From the NCBI GenBank assembly GCA_015178975.1, contig WHVD01000005.1, positions 248,001 to 312,000 on the forward strand: 64,000 bases of DNA. The letters run 5' to 3'. Source of the DNA: Hysterangium stoloniferum. Taxonomy: Eukaryota; Basidiomycota; Agaricomycetes; Hysterangiales; Hysterangiaceae. The position numbers were made by a program, and so were the translations under genes. The notes beneath the pieces were generated by a model, which ran no database searches, was not told where the DNA came from, and worked only from the letters and a program-made list of their open reading frames with translations. Positions within the stretch are counted from its first letter, which is position 1; the number at the start of each line of letters is the position of its first letter. Shown here piece by piece: positions 1-11,640 of this stretch.

Positions 1-212
1 CTCGACTCACGACCCACGACCTCCGACTTACGACCCACGACCCGACTTACGACCTATGACCCACGAACCCCGCCCGGACTCCCCGGGATCCCCGTCTGTC
101 CGTTTGAAATTGGACAACACGATCTAGCAAGGGCACAGCCTATAAGCTGAAGCCAAGTCCTACCGGATATCCCGCGGGTTTCTCCGGAAACCCGGCCTGT
201 GTGTGTATCCTA
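1..212 (+). repeat. LTR-D fragment with short tandem repeats
   Basis: The first 67 bases are short imperfect tandem repeats of the kind CGACTTACGACCCACGAC. Bases about 90-205 match, by eye, the stretch near 55220-55335: both have a TTGGACAA block, a GATCT block and AAGCCAAGTCCT in the same order. I infer the 3' part of an LTR family also represented at 13888 and 54950. The right edge abuts a truncated Gypsy copy at about 213. No gene is seen. Confidence 0.45.
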
Positions 213-498
213 ACATGCTGTCAGGGTCAAACATCCTCTCTTCTTTCAATGCGCTAGCCGGATTTACTCAATTAGAAATGTTAGAGGACGATAAGCCCAA
301 AAAAGCCTTCAGACCTCACAGAGGGCTGTGGCAATTTAAAAGGATGCTGTTCGGGCTTAGAAATGGTCCCTCCACATTTCAGCACATTATGCAAATGGTT
401 TTAGCACCCTATCTATGGATCTTTTGTTTGGTTTACATCAATGACATAGTAATATTCTCTAAGAATTGGGATGATCATCTCCTTCACCTAAATCAGGT

Positions 499-964
499 TG
501 TGAAGAGTGGTAGAAGTTCAGACCGTTCTATATACGAAGAAATGAGTAGAAGAGGAGGAATCGACCTATTGGGTGCAATATAAGAGAAAGTGAGAGAGAG
601 AGCACAAGATGACATAGTAGTCAAAGAGTGTGATGGATCAAGTGGAGGCCTCGACTGTTACAGTTCGAGGCCAGAAGTGTTAGATAGTTCAGATATTGCT
701 ACCTATGTAGTAGCTGACATGTTACCCTGATCACCGCTTGTAGTAGACCTAGTTTATGTCTTACGAGTGGTGGTTCTTGGGTAAAAGTGTGTCTGAGTTC
801 TAATTGGTGCCGAGTGCACCCACAAGTATACACAATGATTCGAACTAATGGAATATTCGAAGAATATAAAAGATAGATAAATATTAATAGAATGTGCAAA
901 ATATAAATAAAATAAGAGGAGTGTTTTACCACAATGAAACTGTGGTAAAAGCATACTCCTCACA
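499..964 (-). mobile_element. Gypsy-B solo LTR with CAGGT target duplication
   Basis: A 466-bp sequence with TGTGAAGAG...CTCACA ends, flanked on both sides by CAGGT (494-498 and 965-969). It is the reverse complement of the outer LTR at 25758-26882. It interrupts the RT region of Gypsy-A copy 1. With no interior and a perfect 5-bp duplication it is a solo LTR. Near 935-953 it holds an inverted repeat TTTTACCACA/TGTGGTAAAA that is also present in the other copy. Confidence 0.9.
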
Positions 965-3900
965 CAGGTGCTCGGCGCTATTGCTTCAGCTGGCATCACT
1001 CTCTCTCCCAATAAATGTTTTATTGGATATAATTCGATCTTGTTGTTGGGTCATAAGGTATCCAGGTTGGGTTTCTCGACCCACCAAGAGAAAGTTTGCA
1101 CTATATTGGAACTGGCCCCACCCACTAAGGTTTCTGAACTGCAATGGTTCTTTGGGATGGTCCTTTACTTTTCGGCATATATACCATTCTATTCATGGAT
1201 GGTGTCCCCTTTATTCACACTCCTAAAGAAGGGAACACCCTGGACGTGGACTGCTGAACATGTCAGAGCTTACGAGGATGTTAAAGCTGCACTAGGAGCA
1301 GCACCGGTGCTGGGACATCCCATTAGTGGGATGCCCTATTGGCTGTATACAGACGCTTCGGATTTTGCCCTAGGCTGTTGTCTCCAACAAGTCCAGAAGA
1401 TGGCTTTAGGAGACTTAATGGACACTAAAATCTATGCCCAAGCCAAGTTGGCTTTCGACCATGCACAGGATGTGCCACCCTTCATTCATCAGTATAAAAC
1501 CAAACAGCCCAAGATTGAGTGGTCGGACTCATGGGGATCCACCTTCGAGGCGACTGAAGTTACCGTTGAATGAGTCATCGCATATTGGAGTCGCACCCTG
1601 AAAAGCGCTGAACGCAACTATTCCGCTACGGAATGGGAAGCGTTAGCAGGAAGGACTAGTCCACTTCCAACCCTTCATTGAAGGTGAACATGTTCTGCTC
1701 ATTACGGACCATGCAGCTCTGCAATGGGCTAGATCGTACGAGAACACTAATCGTCGACTAGCCGCATGGGGGGCGATATACACTTCATTTCCAGGTCTCG
1801 AGATTCTACACCGAGCAGGAAGAGTTCACAGCAACGTGGACCCATTGTCCAGACTCCCTCGAGTACCAGCCTTTGTGAGCCCTATTAGAGATGACTTGCA
1901 AGCTATCACCTCGACCTCTCTGGACAAGAGTACTGAGGAAAATCTATGGAAGGACGAACCTGCTAAGAAGGCGGTCTTCTCTATCACATCCGATTCTATG
2001 GAACCTTTTGGAGCAACTCAAAAGGTCCGACAGTCAGAATGGGATTCTCATAATGCAGTAAGGGATTATCAGGAAGATGAGTTTGACTTTGCATTGCACC
2101 ATCCTCAGCTGCTAATCAGTATCGAGGAGGGATACATAAAGAAATTCCTAGAGGGTTACTCGAAAGACCCCATTTTCAAGAATCTCTATGCTCTAGATAC
2201 CCCTTCACCCAATGCGGTTGTTACTCCTTCTCACTACTTTGTGGGAGCAAACAGACTCCTGTACTTTTGTGACTCAGACTGGAAAGGTCGAGTCTGTGTG
2301 CCCGGTACCATGACTAACTCTATTTTAAAGTTGGTACATGACAACCCTTTTGAGGGAGCACACGCCGGAGGTCAGCAATTATTCAAGCTAATGAAAGACT
2401 GGTTCTTTTGGCCAAAAAGGCTGCAAGATTGCATGTCGTATGCGTGTACCTGCGACATCTGCCAAAAGACCAAGGTCAATCGCACTGCTCATCAAGGAGC
2501 TCTCAGACCTGCCAACATACCTTTTAGGCCTTTCGAAGTAGTTTCTATGGACTTGATCACGGGACTACCTGACTCAGGAAAGGATCTGTATACCGCAGTC
2601 TTTGTCGCCATTGATAAATTGACGTGTTTCACTATTTCAATACCTACTTTCTCGAACCTTACGGCTGAAGGATTTGCATGAATATTTGTCAAACAGGTGG
2701 CCAGCCCCTTCGGACTGCCCTCTTGAATAATCTGTGATCGGGACAAGAGATGGACCTGCAGGTTCTGGTGGGAAGTCTGCAGGATTTATGGTACCACCCT
2801 TGCGGTATCTTCAGCTCATCATCCTCAGATGGATGGACAAATGGAGAATATGAATGCGACCATAGAACAGATGCCTCGAGCCTATTGTGCTTCTGCTAGG
2901 GAGAGTTGGTCCCAATGGATTGAGGTAGTTGTCCACACGTACAACTCAACCGTTCACAGTTCCACGAACTATGCTCTGGCCTTCTTATTAATGGGATACC
3001 TTCCAAGAGGAATGTCTCGAGTTCTAGGAGGTGACGAACCCCTAGTTCCTAGAGAACTATCAAACAGCCCTATGGCCGACCAATGGATACTCGAACTAGA
3101 AAATCATTGACAGATGGCGCGGGATTCAATCGCTCGAGCCCAAGAAATTCAAGCACGAGTGTATAACAAGAAGCAAAGACCTGTAGAAGATATCTCTGAG
3201 GGCGACCTCATATTGGTGAACCCCCACTCTCTTGAACTGGTGGAAGTCAAGGGAACTGGGAAGAAACTAATACAAAGACGGATTGGACCGTTCGAGGTCC
3301 TGGAGAAATTGAACCCTCAAGTATTTAGGCTTAAGATTCCCCCGGAGTATCCGATGCATCCAGTCATTAATCGGGACCATCTATGGAAATACCAACCCTC
3401 TCCTCCCAATCTCGGTCCAAGACCCCAACTTGAGAACCTACGAGAGTTGAAACCAGATCACGAAGAATATGAGGTCGAAGCTATTGTTGGACATAGAAAA
3501 CAGCAAAACCGTCTGCTATTTAGGGTGCGCTGGAAAGGTTATGGACCTGAAGAAGATTTGTGGTTAAACAGTACTAACCTCAGAAACGCTCCAGCACTTC
3601 TGAGGGCATATAAGGTGCTGTTCAAAATCTAATGGAATATATGCACTCGAAGAACCATCTATTCTATCTTCTATTCCATTTCTTTGTAACTTCCTTTCAG
3701 AAATATCTCAGTCGCTCAGTGAGCCATCTCATTGGCTTTTATTCTCTTTCATTTTTTCTCTCCTCCGGTCAGTTGGGACAACCATTCATTGGCAGCGGAC
3801 ACATTTACCTCAAAACCCAGCCACAATTAATGAATGTTGTTTAACGTCCAACCAAGTGGAGTTTCAATTTAATATAGAAAAAAAGTACACGTAAATTCAC

Positions 3901-3988
3901 ATAAATTTTCTTTATCTTTCATACCACATCCTTCACCTATCTGCAGTCCTTCCCTCTACCTTCTACTCCACCACCTTGCCACACTACG

Positions 3989-5067
3989 ATGCTCCCATCC
4001 CAACAAAACAAGCAAGTCCTCCCTAAGTTCAAAAAGATCCTGCGGGCCCCGATAGCCAGTACATCCATGACTGGCGGGGAATTTATTACCTGTATGCCTC
4101 GTACAGACAATGTCGAGAGCAATTGGAGTACCCTAGGACCAACCCCCCTGTCGACTTTCTCCTTTGGTGCTGAGCCAGGGAGAGATAGCAGTACCGATTG
4201 GAGTAAGCTGTTGGGGCACTCCTTCAGACCATCATCAGAGGAAGTCGCCGCTACTATGCGGAGGCAGGAAACATTTATGAAGAACATAATGCTAGGCGGC
4301 TCACCCGCAAAAGAGAAAGACGCGCTGAGTATAGAAGTCAACAGGAGGCAAGGGGAGCAAGAGAGGGAGTCCCCTACAAGCGACAGCAGTGCGAGGACAG
4401 AGCATGATTCCGAAATAGAGCTTCCGCGCCAATCCTTCCCCCCCCGGGAGAGAAATGGGCCGACTCCACAGAGACAGATGATAGCGAGGGTGGGATGCCT
4501 TGCATGAGAATGACGGGAACCAAGAGCTGGAAAGAAAAGGAGGGGACCATCTTCTATGACTGGGAACTACTCTGGCGTATTAAGTTGCAATGGATAACCC
4601 TTACTTGAGGGGATGGTCAAGCACTGCCCCAACAAGAAAAAGGATATCATAGGGGACCAATCGATTTTTCCTCGGATGAGGATGGGGAGGAAGATGAGGA
4701 TAGGAAGGATACGTATAGTGTCCAATATCTGGGAGAGGATTGTCACGAGGGGTTCCTCCTTCCCTCGAAGGTTCGCTTTGTGACCAGCGACCCCAATCAA
4801 CGACAAACGTGGAAACTGTCATCCAAAGTATGGAGGGGTCATCGCCCTAGTCAACCATCACAGGAACACAAACTTTCCCCGATTCCAATCCCATGCCTTT
4901 CGCCAACTTTGAGGCCCCCTCCCATCCTTCACCCTGCACACACTCCCCTGGCCCCGATTCTAGCACTTCGTCTACCCCCTTCCCCCAAGGCTATACCGGT
5001 TCCTACCCCACTTTCGCCATCACCGGTTATCCCTCCCAATTCTCCATATTCATATTGCGGGACCGAT
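3989..5067 (+). pseudogene. Extra 3' ORF region of Gypsy-A copy 1 (fossil)
   Basis: This region lies about 350 bases downstream of the chromodomain and begins with a methionine followed by LPSQQNKQVLPKFKK. It carries the HEGFLLPS, SDPNQR and VWRGHRPSQ blocks seen in elements 2 and 3, followed by a proline-rich stretch. The C-terminal part is missing because the element is truncated at 5067. Function unknown; see the discussion under element 2. Broken. Confidence 0.7.
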
Positions 5068-5501
5068 AGGGTTGCGACACGGTCATAACAATGGGGCTGT
5101 CAATCCTCCGTGTGTCCCATTTGTATCCACTTAGTTGATTATCACGGGAACTAAAACAGCACATCTAGGTGCAAAAAAATCGCCCGGGAGATAGGGAGGA
5201 AGAATAAAAAGTGGTCAACACACAATGCCTCCCCTCATAGATCTGGTTTGATGGCTTTCCTGTGAAGCTCGGTCCTGGTTCCTCCGCAAAGTGGGATAGT
5301 TCAAGTTGCTCAGCTCATAACAATATGCATACAATAGATTGAATTGTTTGGTTGAGCCATGGATTTTGTCCCGCACGCTAAAGTGGCGATGAATATATTT
5401 TCCGCTGCAAACGACCAAAGGATATCCGGCCTTAGTATCGAAGCGTCCATTTACTAACGGGGGCTTAGCTAATGTATGTCAATACCAGAAGAGTAAAGTA
5501 A
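5068..5501. other. Spacer without recognisable gene
   Basis: Between the truncated Gypsy copy and the degenerate host-gene paralogue I see no convincing coding frame, RNA gene or repeat found elsewhere in the window. The bases immediately after 5067 may mark the original host flank or another rearranged element edge. Confidence 0.4.
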
Positions 5502-6080
5502 TTATTCGCAACCGCTCCAAACCGAATATCTTAGTATGCTGAATATAAGTGGGATAGGTCGATCCTGGAGCGTTAATGTTGGTAATATACAAACTATACT
5601 ACTATACAGAATAAACACAAGGGGTAAAAGGCAACGGCAGAAGCAGAACGTAGAACGTAAAGACCAAAATGAAAATATAAAAAGACACATGAACAAGAGA
5701 GATATGAGGGGCTCCTTGGGCTCTCCGAGCGGTACTTTGGTCGATAGTACCTTGTCAGTTCTTTGAGGTATACGCTGTAAGGGTAATGAAATCAGTAATT
5801 GCGTCATGATAGTCTGGACGGAGTTCAGCGGCATATAACGTAAAAAACAATGGCTTCTCACAAGAAGGTCCCAAAGCGCAGCATCCGGGAACCATAGAGG
5901 AATCAAGACTGGATGGCAAATAATTTGGTCCGATGCGGTGGCTAACGGTGAGTGTAAACAAGAGTCGGTCCCAGTGACAATTAACAATCATCAACTCACA
6001 GTTGTATCGTTTCAAGGAATCGATATCGTCCGAGCTGATAAGGTGTAGTGATGTCGGTACCTATGTAAAATGTCAGAATA
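5502..6080 (-). pseudogene. Degenerate paralogue of the 10.2-10.5 kb exon pair
   Basis: Read on the minus strand, the splice donor CT/GTGAGTTG near 5990 and the acceptor CGTTAG/CCACC near 5940 match the donor and acceptor of the intron at 10308-10366, with similar exon sequence on both sides (exon motifs GATTCCTTG before the intron and CCAAATTATT after it). I infer a duplicated copy of that exon pair. Downstream the two copies diverge and no long frame continues, so this looks like a partial paralogue or pseudogene rather than the 3' end of the main gene. The correct reading frame cannot be settled from sequence alone. No domain is recognised. Confidence 0.4.
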
Positions 6081-6863
6081 ATAACACATCACGGTATGAC
6101 CCGAGTAGCCTCACTATTGACTTGGCCGAAGAATGCTAAATATGTCTCATATGCCAAGCCGATACCTACAGAATCTAAGAAGGAAGTTAGAACCGGAACA
6201 ACCGAAATCCTTAGAGCACTGCGGTCAAATACGGGGAGTGTAGGATTATTAGTATATATGACATGTGTCGTGTGGGAGACAAACTTACATAGTTTTAAAT
6301 GGTGTAGTTTTAAATGGTGTATTTCACCCACCTTGACTACATGTTGTTTAGTGAACAATGCGAATCGCTGTCGTCGTGAACCTCGGGCCTGGAGTAATAA
6401 TCTGTGTTAGAACCAGTACGATCAATATAATTCTGTACCTACAGCAGCCAGTGCAGACTATTTCACTTGGCGCTGTGATTCCTTTCGCGAACATTCCATG
6501 CATTTGACCTTTCTAAAAAAAATGAAGAGCAACATGATCAAGGAAATGCATGAAGATAGTGTGTTGGGGGGTTACCTTTGCGCGTCCAGTAAACGCGTCA
6601 TCCTCATGGTTGCCCATACGCTCCGCAACATGGGATCCCATACTATCAGACTTACCGACTTCGCACCGAGCTAGGCAATGCAGCGTCAGTGTTGCAATAA
6701 GGAGTCGCGATAGCGAAAAGAGGCTAACCGTATCCTCAAAGATGACAATTTCAGCCTTCAGAGCCCCGCAATTTCAAGAAAAAGGAAAGGAAATAAAATG
6801 CGAACGTGGAACCAAAATAAAAAGTAAAGTGGAAACAATAACGAAAATATAAAATAAACAGCG
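6081..6863. other. Region 3' of the host gene, no clear gene
   Basis: About 780 bases with only short frames in all phases. It should contain the 3' untranslated region of the minus-strand gene ending at 6864; immediately past the stop the minus strand is rich in T and A (about 6780-6860), but no canonical AATAAA is seen there. A small direct repeat TAGTTTTAAATGG occurs at about 6290-6320. Confidence 0.35.
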
Positions 6864-9800
6864 TCAGGCCCTTCTCATCCCAGCTTTCTTCCTCGCAGGT
6901 AACGGCAAAATCTTGCGCTGGGTTCGTATAGGCCAGGTATCGTCCTGAGAACCCTCGGGCGCAAGTGGCGGCGGGGATGGGGGAGGCGGTGATGGTGGGG
7001 GTACGACCACGTCCTGAAGCAATGTGTGGGGCTCTCCATTGTCAGGGATATCCATCCCGGGTTCTCCGTTAGAAACCGCAGCTTTCTTTTTCTTCTTCTT
7101 TTTCTTCTTCTTGCCGTCGCCCGTTGTCGGTTCGGCCTCTGCCTGTTCGGGAACCGGCTCATCGACTCCCGACTGTTCTTCTGTTTCCCTTCCTGCCGGA
7201 AGACTCGGGTCTACCTGTAAAGTTATTTGTTATTCCGTCAATAAGGACCGCATCAACGAACAATGATATAAGCCATTACTTACAGAACTGCTCCCAGAGC
7301 GATTCATACACATGTTCATCGTTGCCCACATATTTTGAATGCTGCCAATGAGATATTGACCTTATCTAATGACTCGAATGCAAGGGACACTCACACAGCA
7401 GTTTCTTCCGGCGTGGGCTCATACCTTTCTGGAGCAATCCCAATCTCAGAACTCCGAGAGCAGTTCATGAACATGTTTGTGGCTGCCACCAAATCTTCAA
7501 TTCTATTGAATGAAATAAGACCCTAGCTAAACGACTCAGACATAAAGCCCACTCACGCAACCACCTGTTCTTGAGTGTGGGCTTGCTCGAGATCAACTTC
7601 CGAAGGCATCTCAAAGTTGTGCTGCACTTCTGTTTCCCCGATTACGGAAGGATTTGCTTCGCTTGTCGAGGTTGGGACTACCTGTAAAGCGGGATATTGT
7701 TCAGACACTCAGTCTCAATCCAACTCACAGTTCAATGACCCTTCACTTACAGAATTCCCCACCAACACATCCATGGTTTCCGCAAGTCCTCCAACACTGT
7801 CAAATGTGATAAGGTGCTAGATGAACAATTCATAGGAATAACACTCACGCAACACAGTCTTCGTCACTCTTCAGTTGTGGAGCTGTGTCGGAATATACCA
7901 CTGCATCACTGGCAGAAACAGTGAGGGTCTCAGCCGAACCCATAGACGTACGCGTCATAGATGGTTCCTCGGTGGGTCCAGTCACATGGTCATTTCCAAG
8001 GATGTCCACCGTCTCGGATTTATCGAGAACGACCCTTTGAGGGATCTCCGTGCCTCTCTGTTCTTCGGTTTGCCTGCCTGCCGGAAATCTCGCATCGCTC
8101 GTCAGACTCGGGCCGACCTGTAAAGCGGGTTGTTATCCGTCAATTTGTGCCACATTAACGAAGAACTTATAAGCCTCCACTCACATATTTCCCAGAGTAA
8201 TTCATGAACATATTCGCATCTGCCACCAAATCTTTAACCCTGCCAAATGAAATCAGACTTCAACTCAATGAATCAAATACAAGGGCACTCACTCAACGAC
8301 TTTTTCCTGACTGTGGGCTTGCTCGACCGGCACAGACTTTGATCCTTAATTGCGTAGATGTCAATGTGGAAAGGCTAAGAGATAAGTAGCCCATTACCTG
8401 CTCCGACTGTCTGATCATCCATCTCTTCAATGTTTACTAAGGTAGCATCAGTGCTCGCAAACGATGAATCGACTTCACATGGCACATCGTGAATGCAGGG
8501 AACTGCTGGGGGCATTTCCGGAAGTGTCTCAGACGTACCTGCGTTGGGCATGCGTTCAGCTTTTCATCCCAGAAATCTCACAAAGGAATGCTTTAAAACG
8601 TACCAAAGGCCATGACATGGAGATACTTATCACTGGGAGGTTGCGATTGTTCCGGTACAGCACGTTCCATGAAGTCGAGGAAGTTCGCAATAGGTCGTTT
8701 ACCAAGTGCAGATGGGCTTGGGGCGAATGTGGGGTGATCTGTTTGTATGCTGATATCAACAAGAACCTTTTTGGGCGTGGCGGGATGATTGCTGTCACTG
8801 AACTCTGGACCATCTTCTTGGGTGGGAGCGATATTGGCATTGAGTATTTTAATAATACCATTAATAAATATACGAAACAAACCGGAATGTGCCTTGTTGT
8901 TACCGATTATGTAGCGCTGGGGAAGGGTGGGGAGAGGTATATCTTGTTGTTTTACTGTAAGGTAAGTAGATATATTCAAGACAAGCGTTCCTGAACGAAC
9001 CTAACACCCCACCATCTGATCTTACCTGCCCGGTGCCGTCAATAACTTTCGTCGCTTCCGCTTCCTGGTTCTTCACATCTGAGTGACCGACTTGGATTGC
9101 CTCACCGCGGTCATCACCCTCGTCTACAGTGGGTGCGCGACCAGTTGCAGCTTGAACACTCGATTGGACGTCATCATCTATGATGAAATCCCGAGCGAGC
9201 CTATCTTGGTCTTTATTTTCCAAATCTATCCGGCTGAAGCTGGGTGGCGGGGTTACCAAGGCAAGTAACCCGGAGGATGATGCACGTGCAGTTATGGAGG
9301 CAGGCGAGGCAGGGGGTAGAGATGACATGATAGAGGATGGGTGAGATTGTGGGTTAGAGGACGGGGCAAGGGTTGTGGCTTGAGCAATCGCGCCTTGGGC
9401 CTCCATATAACGCTGGGGAAGGGTGGGGAGGGGAATATCTTGTTGTTCTATTAAAGTAAGTATATATATTTAAAATGAGCGTTGCCCCACGAACCTAACA
9501 CACTACCATCCTATCTGACATTGTGATGAATGCCTGCATCCTGCTCGGTGCCGTGAATACCATCGGTCTCTTCCACTTCCTGGTTCTTGACATCCAAGTG
9601 ACCAACAGAGCTGGGTTCACCACTATCGTTGACCTCGTCTACAGCGGGTGTACGACCAATTGCAACTTGAACACTGGATCGGACACCATCATGTATGATG
9701 GAATCCCGAGCGAGCCTATCTGGGTCTTCTTTTCCCAAATCCATCCGGCTGAAGCTGGGTGGTGGGGCCGGCACCAAGGCAAGTAACCTGGAGGATGATG

Positions 9801-10307
9801 TGCGTGCAGTTACGGGGGCAGGCGAGGCTGATGACCCGATAGAGGATGGGTGAGATTGTGAGTTCGGGGACGGGGCAAGGGTTGTGGCTTGAGCGATCAC
9901 GCCTCGGGCCTCCATATTATCCCTCCACTCCGCTCTGTCTGCACGTTCACCATATTTAAATCTAATCGCCCGACTACGGACATCTCTCACATCACTGTCA
10001 ATGTGAATAATAGATGCCGTCTGTTTAATGAACAGTCTGTGAAAACAAGACAGCACTATGAAGGCAGTGACTAGTAAAATGAGCTTTACCAAGCATAAAC
10101 ACACAATTAGTGTTCGAAACGCCGTGACATGGCTAGATAAATATGTTACTATCCTTCACACATGCGACTGTAGGTGGCTGTAATAAATGACTCACCGGTT
10201 TCTAAGCTTGGGACAAAAGGTCTCTTTGATGTGCGCGGCCAGCATAGGTGGGAGATTAATCATTGACTCCGGCACGCGATGGGCAATAATTTGGTTGGAC
10301 GAGGTGG
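6864..10307 (-). CDS. Multi-exon host gene of unknown function built from repeated exon modules
   Basis: Thirteen minus-strand exons can be read: 10307-10196, 10036-9520, 9412-9026, 8916-8604, 8538-8398, 8344-8293, 8239-8185, 8117-7849, 7796-7751, 7681-7557, 7502-7395, 7341-7284 and 7214-6864 (TGA). With one base carried over from a further upstream exon they add up to 845 codons with no stop, and every intron junction is phase-consistent. Introns are 52-159 bp, GT-AG; the donor at 9519 (GTCAGA) is the weakest. The protein is low-complexity and acidic or serine/proline-rich, with a run of ten lysines and a PPPSPPPPSPPP stretch in the last exon. No catalytic domain, signal peptide or membrane segment is recognised. 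The start is not fixed: an exon ending at 10367 precedes it (donor GTGAGT, 59-bp intron 10308-10366), but that exon reads plausibly in two frames. Function unknown; it could be a lineage-specific fungal gene. Confidence 0.7.
7214..8344 (-). repeat. Repeated two-exon (short-long) modules inside the host gene
   Basis: Short exons at 8239-8185, 7796-7751, 7502-7395 and 7341-7284 share a pattern like (I/V)xDLVAxxNMFMNxSG. Three of them are followed by a 67-69 bp intron ending TTTACAG and a longer exon that opens VGPSLTSD, VVPTSTSE or VDPSLPAG (8117-7849, 7681-7557, 7214-6864). Introns before the short exons are 52-54 bp, open with GTGAGTG and are phase 2; those after them are phase 0. The exon at 7502-7395 lacks the internal donor and reads through into the following sequence. 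Each short-long unit therefore starts and ends in phase 2 and could be copied without shifting the frame. Confidence 0.7.
8915..9906 (-). repeat. 496-bp direct tandem duplication covering one exon and its intron
   Basis: The block beginning CGCTGGGGAAGG at 8915 recurs at 9411, and the sequence of 8915-9410 is paralleled through about 9906. Both copies encode the segment starting ME(A)xGxIAQATTLAPS and ending in xVKNQE...GTxQ. The distal copy has a strong donor (GTAAGA at 9025); the proximal copy carries about 21 extra bases before a weaker donor. A third, more decayed relative lies at 11641-12440. Visible divergence shows the duplication is not recent. Confidence 0.8.
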
Positions 10308-10367
10308 CTAATGGTTGAGTATAAGCAAGAGTTCATGACGGTGGTTTTGAACAACCAACAACTCACA

Positions 10368-11640
10368 GACGAATAGTTGCAAGGAATCGGTTTCCGTTTC
10401 GTCCAATATAAAAGGATGTACAAAGTTCGAGAACGGCGTCATGAAATGCCATTTTACAAGCACCACTAGACTGGCTGGTGACCCATGCTTGTCTCCCATC
10501 CTCGAATGGTCGATCAGCCTAAAGCTTACACGAACCAATGTCCAACACTACCCAATGAATGAAATTGAAGGCACATTCACTTGGCATGGGCGTCTGATCT
10601 GACGAGTCTTCAGCCTAGTTGATAGAAGACACAGACTGAGCGTTGAGGACGGGCTGTTGGGATCCGAACAGGCATTAGTGTCATGTTACAATATATACGT
10701 CCACTTACAGATATCACCATATTATTGAACAAGTTCATGGCTTACTAAACCATAGAAACGAAAAGGACACTCACGATGCTCTTTACTCGCGAGCAGTCTG
10801 GAGAGCCGGGTCGGCGCTTATTGCTTTTGGTCTACTCAATGATGTTGCTGTTTCTGTGGATTGAAATAGAATGGATTTTGCTCACTTGGATTATCATAAT
10901 TGTCAGCAGTACAGCGCAGACGTCAAATTTTATCCTTCTGTGCAGGACAGAGATGTGAATATTTCTCGAGTAGGTACACGTCCACTTGCAGAGATGGCCA
11001 CATGATTGAGCAAGTCCGTGGTTTGTTTATCGAAAGAGCCTTCGGCACTATAATTTGTGACAATAGTAAGAATAAGCCATTGAAATTAAAAGGATGCTTA
11101 CAGAATGGATTCTTGTTGTCTCCCTCATCCTGGAGCCTGGCCAGCGCTTGTTTCCACATTGTCAGACTATTGTTATTAGATCCCATTACTGTCTTGTGGA
11201 TGGATATGAATAGAATTAGTAGGACTCGCCCTGTCGAAGTTTCATTATTGTTAACGTTGCAGCACAGACGTCGAAGTTGATCCTTCTGCACAGTACTCAG
11301 ACGTTAATATTTCTCGAGAGCCGACATGAAGAGAAACCGAATCATCACCTTCTATAGATTGCCGTTCATTATATCTCCCTTCTTTGTGAACTAATGGAGA
11401 ACCATCACTCGCGAAACACCAATATGAAGTGGCCAGTTGTGGTAAATAGCGGGAACTTGGGAGTGTTGTTGATAGTATCGGAGGCATGTCTGCGATGATC
11501 GCGCATTCGAGCAAAGATCACAGGAAGGAACGATGTGTGAAGAAAAAATCCCTTGTCCTTGTCATCGTATATTATTGGAATATGTTCTGTAGGAATGGTA
11601 TAGGTTTATAAGAAGGGGATAGCTGAGCCACAAACCTTGC
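10368..11640 (-). other. Upstream exon-like sequence with a second tandem duplication
   Basis: Minus-strand splice-like sites are frequent here (GTAAGTGGACGT near 10700, GTAAGC near 11100, acceptor CCCAACAG near 10670), and an open segment 11514-11251 beginning MLECAIIADMPP is a candidate early exon. Bases about 10690-10990 and 11000-11330 are related to each other: both hold a CACGTCCACTT-like block, a GGCGCTT/CAGCGCTT block and a CAGACGTC block in the same order and spacing. I infer tandem duplication of 5' exons of the gene at 6864-10307 or of a neighbouring paralogue. I could not build a single consistent model through this stretch. Confidence 0.4.

Larger units (their letters stand above)
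213..5067 (+). mobile_element. Gypsy-A element, copy 1 (truncated, chromodomain Ty3/Gypsy)
   Basis: A Ty3/Gypsy copy that starts inside reverse transcriptase and lacks both LTRs. Parts in order: RT remnant (213-498 and about 970-1300), RNase H (YTDASDFALGCC near 1350), integrase with its HHCC zinc region and catalytic core (about 2150-3100), GPF/HLW linker and a C-terminal chromodomain (about 3460-3620, FRVRWKGYGPEEDLW), an untranslated gap, then an extra ORF region (3989-5067). Identity to elements 2 and 3 is high over the whole length. A Gypsy-B solo LTR (499-964) sits inside RT. The right edge is abrupt: similarity to element 2 stops at about 5067. The copy is broken in several places and looks the oldest of the three. 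Confidence 0.9.

Noticed and set aside
7083-7113. Lysine-run segment as a specific nuclear localisation claim
   Set aside because: A run of ten lysines could act in localisation, but alone in a low-complexity tail it is not enough to assign a compartment.
8464-8994. Plus-strand gene of 176 codons
   Set aside because: It overlaps phase-consistent minus-strand exons 8916-8604 and 8538-8398 and has no recognisable features; judged a shadow frame.
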